A stretch of 64,000 bases of DNA. Source: Paenibacillus piscarius. Its GTDB lineage: Bacteria > Bacillota > Bacilli > Paenibacillales > Paenibacillaceae. The stretch's first letter is position 1, and the number at the start of each line of letters is the position of its first letter. This document shows positions 9,312 to 19,666 of this stretch, piece after piece. Made by a program: the position numbers and the translations under genes. The stretch lies in assembly GCF_022234545.1 (NCBI RefSeq), contig NZ_JAIEUI010000003.1, positions 1-64,000 on the forward strand, in the 5' to 3' direction. The notes beneath the pieces were generated by a model, which did not search any database, was not told where the DNA came from, and worked only from the letters and a program-made list of their open reading frames with translations.

Positions 9312-10529
9312 ATGGCCAAACCCAAGGGATTTGAAAAGCCTGCCGGCGTGAGGGATTATCTCCCGCGTGCGGTGACAAAGCTGCGCAAGATCGAGAAGGA
9401 TGTGCTCTACTGCATGAGCCGCTGGGGCTACCGGCAGATGATCACGCCTACGCTAGAATATTACGATACGGTTGGTGTGGCCAGCTCCACATCGGACCAG
9501 AAGCTGTATAAATTGCTTAACAACCGGGGCCAGGCGCTGGTGCTGCGCTCGGAGATGACGGCACCTGTAGCTCGCGTGGTCTCGTCTCTGCTCAAGGATG
9601 AGCCCCTGCCGCTGCGCCTGTCCTATCATGCCAATGTCTTCCGGGCGATTGAGGAGGAGGCGGGCCGGGAGGCCGAATTTTTCCAGACCGGCGTGGAGCT
9701 GGTCGGGGATGATTCACCGGAGGCTGATGCTGAAGTGGTGGCGCTGGCGATTGCCTCGCTGCAGGCGGCAGGCGTGAAGTCCTTCAAGATTGCCATGGGG
9801 CATGTCGGCTTCCTGGACGGACTGTTCCAGGAGGCGGTCGCCGGTCTGCCGGAGGCTCAGGAGGAGCTGAAGAGCCATCTGCTCAGCCGCGATTATGTCG
9901 CCTTCCGCGACACGCTGCGGCGCCTGGATCTGTCTGAAGCCCAGAAGCAGGAGCTGGACGGGCTGCTGCGGCTGCGGGGCGGCAAGGAGATCTGCGGCCA
10001 GGCGCTGGAGCTGAGCAGCCATCCGCTGGCGCGCGCTTCCATAGAGCATCTATGCAAGGTGTGGGAGGTGCTGGTGGCGTATGGCGTCTCCGAGCATGTG
10101 CTGATTGATCTGACGATGATCGGTGATTTCTCTTATTACACCGGCATGACCTTCGAGGGATACGCTGCGGAGCTGGGCTTCCCGGTATGCAGCGGCGGCC
10201 GGTATGACAATCTGCTTCAGCAGTTCGGACGTGCGGTTCCCTCAACCGGCTTCTCGCTGAAGACGAACCGGATTCTCGATGGCGTCCCGGGGCTGGCCGA
10301 GGAAGAGGAGCTGCCGGTTCTGGTGCAGTATGATGCCCTCCGGCGCCAGGAGGGGCTGGCTGAAGCGGCGCGGCTGCGGAGCGAAGGCCATGCAGTGGTG
10401 ACCCGGCTGGCTGCAGGGCCGGAGGAGCTGAAGATAGTGAAGCGGGTGGATCAGGACACGGTGGAGGCTGAGGGTGAGCGGTTCGGGGAGATCTACACCT
10501 TCGTGTCATTTGTCAGCGAGCATGGGTGA
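9312..10529 (+). CDS. hisZ: ATP phosphoribosyltransferase regulatory subunit HisZ
   Basis: A 405-residue paralogue of histidyl-tRNA synthetase that lacks the tRNA-binding domain and forms the regulatory part of the hetero-octameric first enzyme of histidine synthesis together with short HisG. Class II synthetase-like motifs are visible (VLRSEMTAPVARVV, YHANVFR and FSYYTGMTFEGY). An in-frame TTG at 9306 lies too close to AGGTGA; the ATG at 9312, 9 bases away, is chosen. First gene of the operon. Confidence 0.95.
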   Translation: MAKPKGFEKPAGVRDYLPRAVTKLRKIEKDVLYCMSRWGYRQMITPTLEYYDTVGVASSTSDQKLYKLLNNRGQALVLRSEMTAPVARVVSSLLKDEPLPLRLSYHANVFRAIEEEAGREAEFFQTGVELVGDDSPEADAEVVALAIASLQAAGVKSFKIAMGHVGFLDGLFQEAVAGLPEAQEELKSHLLSRDYVAFRDTLRRLDLSEAQKQELDGLLRLRGGKEICGQALELSSHPLARASIEHLCKVWEVLVAYGVSEHVLIDLTMIGDFSYYTGMTFEGYAAELGFPVCSGGRYDNLLQQFGRAVPSTGFSLKTNRILDGVPGLAEEEELPVLVQYDALRRQEGLAEAARLRSEGHAVVTRLAAGPEELKIVKRVDQDTVEAEGERFGEIYTFVSFVSEHG

Positions 10530-10631
10530 GTGCAGCTGCGGGCTGTGATCTTGATACGGAATGCCTGACAAGGAATGGGATTGAGCTGTAGTGTTACTAT
10601 AGGAGCGAAACACGAAACGGAGGCGGAATCG

Positions 10632-11276
10632 TTGGCACAGATTCTTAAGGTGGCCATGCCGAAAGGCCGGATATACAATAAAGCGGCAGAGCTGTTCCGC
10701 AAGGCGGGACTGCCGATTCCCCCGGACGGGGAAGAGTCGCGCAAGCTGGTGATTGCCCTGCCGGAGGCGGGTATGGAATTCATTCTGGCCAAGCCTGTGG
10801 ATGTGCCTACCTATGTGGAGTACGGGGTAGCGGATATCGGCATTGTCGGCAAGGATGTACTATTGGAAGAGAACCGCGACGTCTACGAGCTGCTTGATCT
10901 GGGCATCGCCCGCTGCCGGATGTCCATCATCGGACTGCCGAACTGGCAGCCGGGCATTCAGCAGCGGGTCGCCACCAAATACCCGAATGTGGCTTCGCGG
11001 TACTTCCGCGAGCAGGGCCAGCAGGTTGAGGTGGTCAAGCTGAACGGCTCGATCGAGCTGGCGCCGCTGATCGGCCTGGCCGACCGGATTGTGGATATGG
11101 TGGAGACCGGCCAGACGCTGAAGGATAACGGACTGGTGGAGATGCAGAGCATCTTCGAGATTACCAGCCGGCTGGTGGCGAACCGGGTCAGCTATCGGAT
11201 GAAGAACGGGGAGATTCAGCAGCTGTGTGACCGCCTGCAGGGCGTGATAACAGGTCCCGGGCTGCAGTTGAAATAG
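10632..11276 (+). CDS. hisG: ATP phosphoribosyltransferase catalytic subunit (short form)
   Basis: A 214-residue short-form HisG that condenses ATP and PRPP, the committed step to histidine. The N-terminal MPKGRI motif and the PRPP loop region ([18 protein letters not shown]) are intact. The C-terminal regulatory domain of long HisG is absent, consistent with the adjacent hisZ. The start is a TTG at 10632 with GGAGGC 7 bases upstream; upstream codons in the same frame lack a ribosome site and family similarity. Confidence 0.95.
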   Translation: MAQILKVAMPKGRIYNKAAELFRKAGLPIPPDGEESRKLVIALPEAGMEFILAKPVDVPTYVEYGVADIGIVGKDVLLEENRDVYELLDLGIARCRMSIIGLPNWQPGIQQRVATKYPNVASRYFREQGQQVEVVKLNGSIELAPLIGLADRIVDMVETGQTLKDNGLVEMQSIFEITSRLVANRVSYRMKNGEIQQLCDRLQGVITGPGLQLK

Positions 11277-11307
11277 AGCTTGAATAGAGGCAGAAGGGGG
11301 AACAGCG

Positions 11308-12618
11308 GTGAAGATTCAATCCAGCAAGGATTTCAAGCTGCAGCGTGAAGTGGAGTATGGCACGCCGGAGCAGAACCAGGCGGTCCGTGAGATCGTGGCA
11401 GGGATTAAGCAGGAAGGCGATGCGGCACTGCTCCGCTATACGGAGCGCTTCGACGGGGTAGCCTTGACGCCCGCACAGCTGCGGGTGACGCCGGAGGAGC
11501 TGGAGGATGCCTACAGCCGGGTCGAGGAATCCTTCGTGACGGCCATCCGGGCGGCGGCCGGGAATATCCGGGCCTTCCATGCCCGGCAGAAGCGCAATTC
11601 ATGGATGGATCTGCAGCCGGACGGCACGATCCTCGGCCAGATTATCCGCCCGCTGAAGCGGGTGGGCGTGTATGTTCCCGGCGGCAAGGCAGCGTACCCG
11701 TCCTCGGTGCTGATGAACGTGATTCCGGCCCAGATCGCCGGGGTGCCGGAGATCGTGATGGTGACACCGCCTTCGACGGGCGGCCGGGAAGGCATCGATC
11801 CTTATATTCTCGTGGCCGCCGCTGAAGCGGGCGTACACGAGATCTACCGCATCGGCGGCGCGCAGGCGGTCGCCGCCCTGGCCTTCGGCACGGAGTCGAT
11901 CGTGCCGGTGGACAAGATCTGCGGGCCAGGGAACATCTTCGTGGCCCTGGCCAAGCGCGAGGTCTACGGCGCTGTCGATATCGACAGCATCGCCGGACCG
12001 AGCGAAATCGTCGTGCTCGCCGACGATACCGCCGAGGCCGCCTACATCGCGGCCGACCTGCTCTCGCAGGCCGAGCACGACGAGATGGCGTCGGCGATCC
12101 TCGTGACGCCGTCGCAGCGTCTCGCGGAGGCGGTGGCTGCCGAGGTGGAGCGGCAGCTGCAGGCATTGCCGCGCGAGCCCATCGCGCGGGCCTCGGTGGA
12201 GAACTACGGCGCGATCATCGTCGTAGACTCACTGGCGGAGGGCATCTCCGTGGTGAACCGGCTGGCGCCGGAGCATCTGGAGATTGTGGCCGTGGACCCG
12301 ATGGGGCTGGCCGGGGCGATTGAGAACGCCGGGGCGATCTTCCTGGGCCCGTACAGCTCGGAGCCGGTCGGCGACTACTTCGCCGGACCGAACCACATTA
12401 TCCCGACGAACGGAACCGCGCGGTTCTCTTCGCCGGTGGATGTAGATGACTTCATCAAGAAGTCCAGCCTCATCTATTACAGCAAGGAAGCGCTGCTGCG
12501 GGACGGGGCGGCTATTATGGAGCTGGCCCGGCGCGAGGGGCTGGAAGGCCATGCGCGGGCGATTGAGCTGCGGCTGATGAACGAAGCGAAAGGTGGAGAC
12601 GCAAATGGACAACACTAA
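11308..12618 (+). CDS. hisD: Histidinol dehydrogenase
   Basis: A 436-residue Zn- and NAD-dependent enzyme that oxidises L-histidinol to histidine in two steps. The family signature around [17 protein letters not shown] and the conserved [18 protein letters not shown] region are intact. GTG start with AAGGGGG 7 bases upstream. Its 3' end overlaps the start of hisB by 14 bases. The middle of the gene is notably GC-rich compared with its surroundings. Confidence 0.97.
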   Translation: MKIQSSKDFKLQREVEYGTPEQNQAVREIVAGIKQEGDAALLRYTERFDGVALTPAQLRVTPEELEDAYSRVEESFVTAIRAAAGNIRAFHARQKRNSWMDLQPDGTILGQIIRPLKRVGVYVPGGKAAYPSSVLMNVIPAQIAGVPEIVMVTPPSTGGREGIDPYILVAAAEAGVHEIYRIGGAQAVAALAFGTESIVPVDKICGPGNIFVALAKREVYGAVDIDSIAGPSEIVVLADDTAEAAYIAADLLSQAEHDEMASAILVTPSQRLAEAVAAEVERQLQALPREPIARASVENYGAIIVVDSLAEGISVVNRLAPEHLEIVAVDPMGLAGAIENAGAIFLGPYSSEPVGDYFAGPNHIIPTNGTARFSSPVDVDDFIKKSSLIYYSKEALLRDGAAIMELARREGLEGHARAIELRLMNEAKGGDANGQH

Positions 12619-13216
12619 TAACGAACAGGCACTGCGCAAGGCAGGCTTAAGCCGGACAACGAACGAAACGGACATCAAGCTGAGCTTTGCCGTGGACGGC
12701 AGCGGGGTATCCGAGCTGGAGACCGATGTGCCGTTCCTGAATCATATGCTGGACCTGTTCACGAAGCATGGACAGTTCGACCTCACCGTGCAGGCGCGCG
12801 GTGATATTGATATTGACGACCACCATACGGTAGAGGACATCGGCATTTGTCTCGGGCAGGCGCTGCGGGAAGCGCTGGGCGATAAAAAAGGCATCAAGCG
12901 CTACGCCAGCGTCTTCGTCCCGATGGATGAGGCGCTCGCCCAGGTCGTGATTGATATCAGCAACCGCCCGCATTTTGAATACCGGGCAGAGTATCCTTCG
13001 CAGCAGGTGGGCAGCTTCTCGACAGAGCTGGTGCATGAATTCCTGTGGAAGTTCGCATTGGAGGCCAGAATAACGCTGCATGTCATCGTGCATTACGGGG
13101 CGAATACCCACCATATGATTGAAGCGGTCTTCAAGGCGCTGGGCCGGGCGCTGGATGAAGCAACCCAGGTTGATCCCCGCGTGAAGGGTGTGCCTTCGAC
13201 GAAGGGAGTGCTGTAG
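12605..13216 (+). CDS. hisB: Imidazoleglycerol-phosphate dehydratase
   Basis: A 203-residue monofunctional HisB that dehydrates IGP to imidazole acetol-phosphate. Metal-binding histidine motifs [14 protein letters not shown] and [16 protein letters not shown] are present. The chosen ATG (12605) has GGTGGAG 6 bases upstream; a GTG at 12593 would overlap that ribosome site. It overlaps hisD, implying coupled translation. Confidence 0.96.
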   Translation: MDNTNNEQALRKAGLSRTTNETDIKLSFAVDGSGVSELETDVPFLNHMLDLFTKHGQFDLTVQARGDIDIDDHHTVEDIGICLGQALREALGDKKGIKRYASVFVPMDEALAQVVIDISNRPHFEYRAEYPSQQVGSFSTELVHEFLWKFALEARITLHVIVHYGANTHHMIEAVFKALGRALDEATQVDPRVKGVPSTKGVL

Positions 13217-13217
13217 C

Positions 13218-13841
13218 ATGGCCGTAGCAATCGTCGATTACGGCATGGGCAACCTGCACAGCGTCAGCAAGGCGGTGGAGCGGCTGGGCTATACGAGTCT
13301 GGTCACCGCCGATGCCGCTGAGATCCTGGCGGCAGACAGCGTCATTCTGCCGGGGGTCGGCGCATTCGGCGATGCGATGGAGCATCTGCGGGCGAGCGGA
13401 ATGGACACCGTTGTCCGGGCCGCAGCAGCAGCGGGGCAGCCGCTGCTGGGCATCTGCCTCGGCATGCAGCTGCTGTTCGACAGCAGCGAGGAGCATGGCG
13501 AGCATCAGGGGCTGGGGCTACTGCCGGGCTCGGTGGTGCGCTTCGCACCCCGGGACGGCTATAAGGTGCCGCATATGGGCTGGAACAGGCTGAGCTTCCG
13601 CCAGCCGGAGAGTCCGCTTGTGGCCGGGCTGACCGAAGGCCACGTCTACTTCGTTCACTCCTATCACGCCCTTCCTGCGGCGGACAGCGATCTGATTGCT
13701 GTGACGGATTACGGACATCCGGTAACGGCTATTGTAGGGCGGGGCAATGTCTACGGGATGCAGTTCCACCCGGAGAAGAGCGGGGAGCTGGGCATCAGGC
13801 TGCTGGATCATTTCCTGCACATCAAGGCACAGCAGGCCTAA
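13218..13841 (+). CDS. hisH: Imidazole glycerol phosphate synthase glutamine amidotransferase subunit
   Basis: A 207-residue class I glutamine amidotransferase that delivers ammonia to HisF. Catalytic Cys80 in LLGICLGMQLLF and the His-x-Glu pair in MQFHPEKS are present. The start ATG at 13218 is one base after the hisB stop, with GAAGGGAG upstream. Confidence 0.96.
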   Translation: MAVAIVDYGMGNLHSVSKAVERLGYTSLVTADAAEILAADSVILPGVGAFGDAMEHLRASGMDTVVRAAAAAGQPLLGICLGMQLLFDSSEEHGEHQGLGLLPGSVVRFAPRDGYKVPHMGWNRLSFRQPESPLVAGLTEGHVYFVHSYHALPAADSDLIAVTDYGHPVTAIVGRGNVYGMQFHPEKSGELGIRLLDHFLHIKAQQA

Positions 13842-13886
13842 GCCTGCCTGGAATTCACTATATTGCAATGAAAGCGGGGAAGCTTC

Positions 13887-14636
13887 ATGTCTTCATTTAT
13901 TATCTATCCGGCGATTGACATCCGGGACGGTAAGTGTGTCCGTCTGCAGCAGGGCGATTACGCCCAGGAGACCATCTATAACGACAGTCCGGTGCAGGTA
14001 GCCAAGGCATGGGAGGAGCAGGGCGGACAATTTATCCACCTGGTCGATCTGGACGGAGCCAAAGCGGGCCAGCCTATCAATGATGAGATCATTGGCACCA
14101 TTGCCCGGCAGGCGAATGTTCCGGTGCAGGTCGGCGGCGGCCTCCGCACACTGGCTGATGTGGAGAAGCTGCTGGGCCTTGGGGTCAGCCGGGTAATTAT
14201 CGGCACGGCGGCTATTAATGATCGCGCCTTTACCGAGACAGTGCTGGCCAAATACGGCGACAAGGTTGCCATCGGCATTGATGCACGGAACGGCTATGTA
14301 GCGACCCATGGATGGCTGAACACCTCGGAGGTCCGGGCAGAAGACCTGGCGCGTGAGCTGGCTGCCAAGGGTGCAGAGACCTTCATCTATACGGATATCT
14401 CCCGTGACGGGATGATGCAGGGTCCCAACGTAGAGGGGATTCTGTCGATGGCCAAGGCCAGCGGCAAGAGCGTCATCGCCTCCGGCGGGGTAACCAGCCT
14501 GGATGATCTGCTGCGTCTGAACGTACATAGCGGCAGCGGAATCGGCGGAGCCATTGTCGGCAAGGCGCTGTATACCGGCAACATTGCGCTGCCCGAAGCT
14601 TTGCTGGCGCTGCGTACATCCTCTGCCTCGCAGTAA
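13887..14636 (+). CDS. hisA: ProFAR isomerase HisA
   Basis: A 249-residue beta/alpha barrel that isomerises phosphoribosyl-formimino-AICAR-phosphate. It begins [15 protein letters not shown], with the barrel phosphate-binding motifs VQVGGGLRT and [12 protein letters not shown]. Homologous to the next gene, hisF. The 45-base gap to hisH carries a GGGGA ribosome site. Confidence 0.96.
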   Translation: MSSFIIYPAIDIRDGKCVRLQQGDYAQETIYNDSPVQVAKAWEEQGGQFIHLVDLDGAKAGQPINDEIIGTIARQANVPVQVGGGLRTLADVEKLLGLGVSRVIIGTAAINDRAFTETVLAKYGDKVAIGIDARNGYVATHGWLNTSEVRAEDLARELAAKGAETFIYTDISRDGMMQGPNVEGILSMAKASGKSVIASGGVTSLDDLLRLNVHSGSGIGGAIVGKALYTGNIALPEALLALRTSSASQ

Positions 14637-14679
14637 TTAACAATACGATAGCCTGGGCAATACAAGGAGGGGTCTTAGG

Positions 14680-15438
14680 ATGTTAGCGAAACGGATTATC
14701 CCCTGTCTGGATGTGAAGGACGGGCGGGTGGTGAAGGGCGTTAATTTTGTGAACCTGCGCGATGCCGGAGATCCGGTGGAGCTGGCGGCGCTGTACGACC
14801 GTGAAGGAGCGGATGAGCTGGTCTTCCTGGATATCTCCGCATCTGTAGAGGGCAGAGCTACCATGATTGAGGTGGTCCGCCAGACCGCTGGGGAGATCGC
14901 TATTCCCTTCACGGTAGGCGGGGGTATCTCAACCCCGGACGATATGAAGCGGATTCTGCGCGCCGGAGCGGACAAAATCGGCATCAACACAGCGGCGGTC
15001 AATAACCCCCAGCTGATTCTGGAGGGTGCGCGGCGCTTCGGCTCCCAGTGCATTGTGCTCGCGATGGACGCTAAATATAATGAAGCCTGGGGCGAATGGG
15101 AAGTGTATACCCATGGCGGGCGCAAGCCGACCGGTATACGGGCCCTTAACTGGGCCAAGGAGGCTGAGGCGCTGGGGGCGGGCGAGATTCTGCTGACCAG
15201 CATGGATGCCGACGGCACCAAGGACGGCTTTGATCTGAAGCTGACAGCGGCGGTTAGTGATCTGCTGAGCATCCCTGTTATTGCGTCCGGCGGGGCCGGA
15301 AGAATTGAGCATTTCTATGATGTATTTACCGAGGGCCGGGCGGATGCCGGACTTGCGGCAACGATTTTTCACTATAAAGAGATTGCCATTCATGACCTGA
15401 AGGCTGATCTGAAGCAAAGAGGGGTAGAGATCCGATGA
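14680..15438 (+). CDS. hisF: Imidazole glycerol phosphate synthase cyclase subunit
   Basis: A 252-residue barrel that, with HisH ammonia, makes IGP and AICAR. It starts [22 protein letters not shown], carries the catalytic Asp in CLDVKDG and in SMDADGT, and has the phosphate motif [19 protein letters not shown] lies upstream of the ATG. Its stop overlaps the hisI start (ATGA). Confidence 0.97.
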   Translation: MLAKRIIPCLDVKDGRVVKGVNFVNLRDAGDPVELAALYDREGADELVFLDISASVEGRATMIEVVRQTAGEIAIPFTVGGGISTPDDMKRILRAGADKIGINTAAVNNPQLILEGARRFGSQCIVLAMDAKYNEAWGEWEVYTHGGRKPTGIRALNWAKEAEALGAGEILLTSMDADGTKDGFDLKLTAAVSDLLSIPVIASGGAGRIEHFYDVFTEGRADAGLAATIFHYKEIAIHDLKADLKQRGVEIR

Positions 15439-16133
15439 GCGAGGACAACAAGGAGATAGCACAGCGCCGGCAGGAAGCCGTGGCGGGCATCCGCTGGAAT
15501 GAAGCGGGCCTGCTGCCTGCGGTGATTCAGGATGCGCGGACCCTGGAGGTCTTAATGTTCGCCTACATGAATCCTGAGTCGCTGGAGCGCTCGCTGGCAA
15601 GCGGCCAGACCTGGTTCTGGAGCCGTTCGCGCGGCGAGCTGTGGCATAAGGGCGGAACGTCGGGCAATACGCAGGCGATTACCTCGATCCACTATGACTG
15701 CGACAGCGATACGCTGCTGGTGAAGGTGGTGCCGGAGGGACCGGCCTGCCATACCGGTGAGAACAGCTGCTTCTACCGCGAGATTCCGCTGGATGCACCG
15801 GCGGCTGTAACGGAAGCTTCTGGCGTTGACACCGGCCGCTTCGCGGTGCTGGGTGAGCTGGAGCGAGTAATTGCCGAGCGCGAGGTGAACCGCCCTGAGG
15901 GGGCGTACACCACTTATCTGTTCGATAAGGGCGTAGACAAGATTCTGAAGAAGGTCGGGGAGGAAGCCTCCGAGACGATTATTGCCGCCAAAAATAAAGA
16001 TAACGCCGAGCTGCGCCTGGAGGTCAGCGATCTGATCTACCACCTGCTCGTGCTGCTGCAGGAGCGCAAGCTTCCGCTGGATGAGATTCTGGATGAGCTG
16101 AGCGCCCGTCATGAACGGCCCCGCCGCGATTAG
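15435..16133 (+). CDS. hisI: Bifunctional HisI-HisE (PR-AMP cyclohydrolase / PR-ATP pyrophosphatase)
   Basis: A 232-residue fusion. The N-terminal HisI domain (to about 130) carries the Zn/Mg motifs [12 protein letters not shown] and CHTGENSCF. The C-terminal HisE domain (about 140-232) carries the MazG-like motif [15 protein letters not shown]. Together they perform steps 2 and 3 of the pathway. It starts with an ATG overlapping the hisF stop by four bases. Confidence 0.95.
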   Translation: MSEDNKEIAQRRQEAVAGIRWNEAGLLPAVIQDARTLEVLMFAYMNPESLERSLASGQTWFWSRSRGELWHKGGTSGNTQAITSIHYDCDSDTLLVKVVPEGPACHTGENSCFYREIPLDAPAAVTEASGVDTGRFAVLGELERVIAEREVNRPEGAYTTYLFDKGVDKILKKVGEEASETIIAAKNKDNAELRLEVSDLIYHLLVLLQERKLPLDEILDELSARHERPRRD

Positions 16134-16149
16134 GAGGGATGAAGCCGGT

Positions 16150-16977
16150 ATGCATATCGATTATCATACCCATCATGAGCGCTGCGGTCATGCCGTAGGG
16201 AAGCTTGAAGAGTACGTACAGCGTGGTATAGCCCTGGGGCTTACGCAGCTTGGGCTGTCAGATCATCTGCCGCTGATTCATGTCGATCCCGAGCACTATT
16301 ATCCCGAGATGGCGATGCCGCTGGCGGAGCTTCCGCGTTATGTCGAGGAATGCCTTACGCTGAAGGAGCGTTACCGGGGGACGATTGAGCTGCGGGTGGG
16401 GCTGGAAGCGGATTATATCGAGGGCTATGAGGAGCAGATCCGCGAGCTTTTGGCGCCATATCCCTGGGATTATCTGATTGGATCGGTGCATTTCCTGGGC
16501 GAATGGGATATTACGGACCACCGGCAGACCCACGGCTGGGAAGGCCAGGATGTCATGCAGGTCTACCGCCGTTATTATGAGGCTGTGCAGAAGTCGGCGT
16601 TATCGGGATTATATGATATTATAGGGCATATGGATGTCATCAAACGGTTCGGCTACGGGCCTAAGACTGCGGAGGAGCAGGCAGAGGCCAGAGCGCTTGA
16701 GCTGGAGACGCTGAAGGTGATTGCAGGCAGCGGAATCGCGATGGAGCTGAATGCCTCAGGGCTGTTCAAGCCCTGCGCTGAGATGTTCCCGGCGGACCAT
16801 GTGCTTGCTGAGGCGTATGCGCTGGGCATCCCGCTTACCCTGGGCTCTGACGCGCATGATCCGCTGAAGCTCGGGGACGGCTTGCCGGAAGCCCGGAAGC
16901 TGCTCTGGCAGACCGGCTTCCGTGAGCTGACTGTCTTCGAGGGACGCCGCCGCAGCTTCGTGCCGTTTGAAGTCTAA
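16150..16977 (+). CDS. hisJ: PHP-type histidinol-phosphatase
   Basis: A 275-residue PHP-domain metal-dependent phosphatase beginning MHIDYHTHHERCGHA, with later metal ligands in IGSVHFLG, IIGHMDVIKRF and TLGSDAHDP. It fills the one step missing from the hisZGDBHAFI set, dephosphorylation of histidinol-phosphate. The ATG at 16150 has AGGAGGG 11 bases upstream. It lies 16 bases after hisI, so the operon encodes the full pathway apart from the HisC aminotransferase, which is not in this window. Confidence 0.9.
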   Translation: MHIDYHTHHERCGHAVGKLEEYVQRGIALGLTQLGLSDHLPLIHVDPEHYYPEMAMPLAELPRYVEECLTLKERYRGTIELRVGLEADYIEGYEEQIRELLAPYPWDYLIGSVHFLGEWDITDHRQTHGWEGQDVMQVYRRYYEAVQKSALSGLYDIIGHMDVIKRFGYGPKTAEEQAEARALELETLKVIAGSGIAMELNASGLFKPCAEMFPADHVLAEAYALGIPLTLGSDAHDPLKLGDGLPEARKLLWQTGFRELTVFEGRRRSFVPFEV

Positions 16978-16999
16978 AATCGAATCCCAGGAGGGTATT

Positions 17000-17947
17000 A
17001 TGCATCATCAATTGCGGATTTTTTCCGGTTCGTCGAATCCGAAGCTGGCCGCTGACATCGCGGAGCGCCTTGGCGCACCGCTGGGCCTGGTCAAACTGAC
17101 ACGTTTCAAAAGCGGCGAGATTTATGTGCATTATGAAGAGAGCATCCGGAACTGCGACGTATTTTTGGTGCAATCCCTGGCTCATCCGATTAACGAGCTG
17201 TTTGTCGAGCTGCTGGTGATGATTGATGCCGCCAAACGCGCCTCAGCCAGAACAGTGAATATTATCGTTCCTTATTACGGATATGCCCGACAGGAGCGCA
17301 AATCAGCACCCCGTGAGCCTATCTCCGCCAAAATGGTAGCCGATGTCCTGACGACAGCAGGTGCGACCCGGGTGATCACTATTGATCTCCATGCTGCCGC
17401 GATTCAAGGGTTCTTCAATATTCCGGTGGATCATCTGACGGCGCTTGATCTGATCAGCGGCTACCTGAAGGTGAAGGGGCTGAGCGATCTGGTGGTGGTC
17501 TCGCCGGATGCGGGACGCGCCTCCATGGCCGAGAAGCTGGCCAGCCGGCTTGATTCCCCGTTCGCTATTATGATCAAGAAGCGTCCGGCCCACAACGAAT
17601 CGGTGATTACGCATGTCATCGGCGATGTGGAGGGCAGAACGCCGATCATTATCGAGGATCTGATCGATACCGGCACCACGATTGTGAATGTGGTCGAGGG
17701 ACTGAAGGAGCGGGGCGCCCGGAACAGCATCGTCTGTGCGACGCACGGGCTGTTCTCCGGGGATGCGCTGACGCGCATGGACCATCCTAATATCGATGAG
17801 ATTGTCATCACGGATTCCATCGCCCTGCCGGATGAGCATTCCAGCAGATTCGCCGTGCTCTCGGTCGCTCCCATGCTGGCCGAGGCCACGAGAATTATCA
17901 TCGAGGGCGGTTCCATAGACAAGCTGTTCAGAGACGCGGGGATATAA
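17000..17947 (+). CDS. prs: Ribose-phosphate diphosphokinase (PRPP synthetase)
   Basis: A 315-residue class I PRPP synthetase. Visible motifs are the ATP-binding YARQERK loop, DLHAAAIQGFF and the PRPP loop EDLIDTGTTI. It departs from the usual VVVSPDxGG motif with VVVSPDAGRA. It makes PRPP from ribose-5-phosphate and ATP, the substrate of HisG, which fits its place as the last gene of the his operon. GAGGG lies 5 bases before the ATG. A terminator overlaps its stop codon. A second, housekeeping prs near glmU is expected but cannot be checked here. Confidence 0.93.
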   Translation: MHHQLRIFSGSSNPKLAADIAERLGAPLGLVKLTRFKSGEIYVHYEESIRNCDVFLVQSLAHPINELFVELLVMIDAAKRASARTVNIIVPYYGYARQERKSAPREPISAKMVADVLTTAGATRVITIDLHAAAIQGFFNIPVDHLTALDLISGYLKVKGLSDLVVVSPDAGRASMAEKLASRLDSPFAIMIKKRPAHNESVITHVIGDVEGRTPIIIEDLIDTGTTIVNVVEGLKERGARNSIVCATHGLFSGDALTRMDHPNIDEIVITDSIALPDEHSSRFAVLSVAPMLAEATRIIIEGGSIDKLFRDAGI

Positions 17948-17967
17948 ATCCTGCGTCTCTTTTTTCG
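17930..17967 (+). terminator. Terminator of the his operon
   Basis: Stem AGAGACGC/GCGTCTCT extended by inner GG/CC pairs, followed by a T-tract; the 5' arm lies inside the last codons of prs. Confidence 0.88.
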
Positions 17968-18081
17968 CTCACAGACGCTGCCGGACCGCCGGAGAATCCC
18001 TGTGTAATTCTGTCCTTGAGAAGCGCAGCTGCGAGGCTGCGGCGTTTCAAGCTTTTACCTCTGCTTAAGCCTTCTCTGAGA

Positions 18082-18112
18082 TTGAGAATCTCCCTGCCAC
18101 ATGTGGTATACT
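18082..18112 (+). promoter_or_regulatory. Candidate extended -10 promoter for the TPR gene
   Basis: TGGTATACT (extended -10) with an upstream TTGAGA at a 19-base spacer, downstream of the his terminator. Confidence 0.45.
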
Positions 18113-18194
18113 GTGTGAAGACAGACAGCCGGAACCGTAAATGGAAACGAACAGGCAAGGCTGGGAAGCTGATTAAGGGAGGTGTCTTGCTTCC

Positions 18195-19625
18195 ATGATG
18201 GAGAGAACTTCAGAGCATACCGCAGAGGACCCTAAGGTCATTCCGGTGACTCTGGATGCGAATTTCTTCTTTGAACGAGCCGTGCGGTCGCTGGACCGCT
18301 TTCAATATGACAAGGCATTAAAGAATTTTCGCAAAGCTGTTGAATATGAGCCGGAGAATCCGGTGAATCATTGCAATATGGCGGGTATATTATCGGAGAT
18401 GGGCAATTACACAGAGTCGAATAAGATTCTGGCCCACGTTCTGGAGGAAATCGACCCGGCCATGACCGAATGCCATTTCTATATGGCTAATAACTTCGCA
18501 AATATGGAAAGCTTTGAAGAGGCGGAGCGCGCGCTGGTCACTTATCTGGAGGAGGATGCCAGCGGCGAGTTCATCGCTGAATCGGAGGAGCTGATGGAGC
18601 TGCTGCAATATGAGCTGAACCGTCCCGCTCCGCTGGTGCGGATCCGCAGCCGTGAAGGGGTCGTAGAGCATGACAAGGCCCGCAGTCTGCTGGAGGAGGG
18701 CAAGTTCCCGCAGGCGGTGGAGCTGCTGGAGGAGATTACGGCGGGTACCCCGGACTTCCTGGCGGCACACAATAACCTGGCCTTGGCCTATTTCTATATG
18801 GGCCGGTTCGCCAAGTCGCAGGAATGTCTGAACGAGGTGTTGAAGCAGGACCCGGGCAACCTGCATGCGCTCTGCAACATGGCCATCTTCCTGCAGTATG
18901 CGGGCGAGAAGGAGCAGCTTGAGCCGCTGCTGGCGATGCTGGAGGCGACCGTGCCGTTCCATCAGGAGCATGTGTTCAAAATGGCGACAACGATGGGTAT
19001 CCTGGGACGGCATACCGCTGCCTACAGCCATTTCCGCCGCCTGTTGAAGGATGAGGAGGTCTCCGGGGATGCCGGGCTCTACCATTACTGTGCGGCGGCG
19101 GCTAGCAACAGCGGCCGGTACAGTGAGGCGCTGCGCTGCTGGCGGCAGGCTGCCAAGCTGGACCCGGGTTCGGCTGTACCGGCGTTCTTCCTGGCGCAGC
19201 TTCAGCAGGCGCAGGAGGAAGGCCGGCCGCTGCCTGCGGTCAGCTACAATTATCAGCTCCCCTTCCAGGAGCAGCTGAAGCAGTGGAAGGGCCAGGACGG
19301 CCGGTTCACGGAAGAAGTGCGGAATAATCCGCTGCTGCGCGCCTCGTTCTTCTGGGCGCTGCGTTACGGGGACGTCTCCACGAAGCTTCAGGTGACGGAA
19401 GCTCTCCGCTGGATTGAGGACGAGGAACTGTCCGGGGCGCTGCGCGGCGTGCTGGAGGAGGAGCCGCAGCAGGCGGACCGCCTGCAGGAAGCGGCCTTGT
19501 TCAGCCTGCAGCGGCTGATCGGAGGGCACCGTGAGGATGCGGGAGTCCCCCATGAGGACCAGGAGCCCGCTGGCGGTAAGCTGCCGGGAACGGGTGGCTT
19601 GTCGCCATCCACTACAGGAGTGTAA
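18195..19625 (+). CDS. Tetratricopeptide-repeat protein (YvcD-like)
   Basis: A 476-residue soluble protein with at least five to six TPR units (for example ALKNFRKAVEYEPENPVNHCNMAGI and AKSQECLNEVLKQDPGNLHALCNMAIFLQYAG), a scaffold for protein-protein contacts. No signal peptide or enzyme domain seen. B. subtilis also has a TPR gene (yvcD) beside trxB; no precise function is known. The C-terminal 35 residues are a Gly/Pro/Glu-rich tail. Confidence 0.85.
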   Translation: MMERTSEHTAEDPKVIPVTLDANFFFERAVRSLDRFQYDKALKNFRKAVEYEPENPVNHCNMAGILSEMGNYTESNKILAHVLEEIDPAMTECHFYMANNFANMESFEEAERALVTYLEEDASGEFIAESEELMELLQYELNRPAPLVRIRSREGVVEHDKARSLLEEGKFPQAVELLEEITAGTPDFLAAHNNLALAYFYMGRFAKSQECLNEVLKQDPGNLHALCNMAIFLQYAGEKEQLEPLLAMLEATVPFHQEHVFKMATTMGILGRHTAAYSHFRRLLKDEEVSGDAGLYHYCAAAASNSGRYSEALRCWRQAAKLDPGSAVPAFFLAQLQQAQEEGRPLPAVSYNYQLPFQEQLKQWKGQDGRFTEEVRNNPLLRASFFWALRYGDVSTKLQVTEALRWIEDEELSGALRGVLEEEPQQADRLQEAALFSLQRLIGGHREDAGVPHEDQEPAGGKLPGTGGLSPSTTGV

Positions 19626-19666
19626 ACTGTGCATGATACTAACCCACTACAAGGAGGCCAATGCAA

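Noticed and set aside
11599..12166. Long reverse-strand ORFs under hisD and neighbouring genes
   Set aside because: They lie fully under conserved genes in GC-rich sequence with arginine/proline-rich nonsense products.
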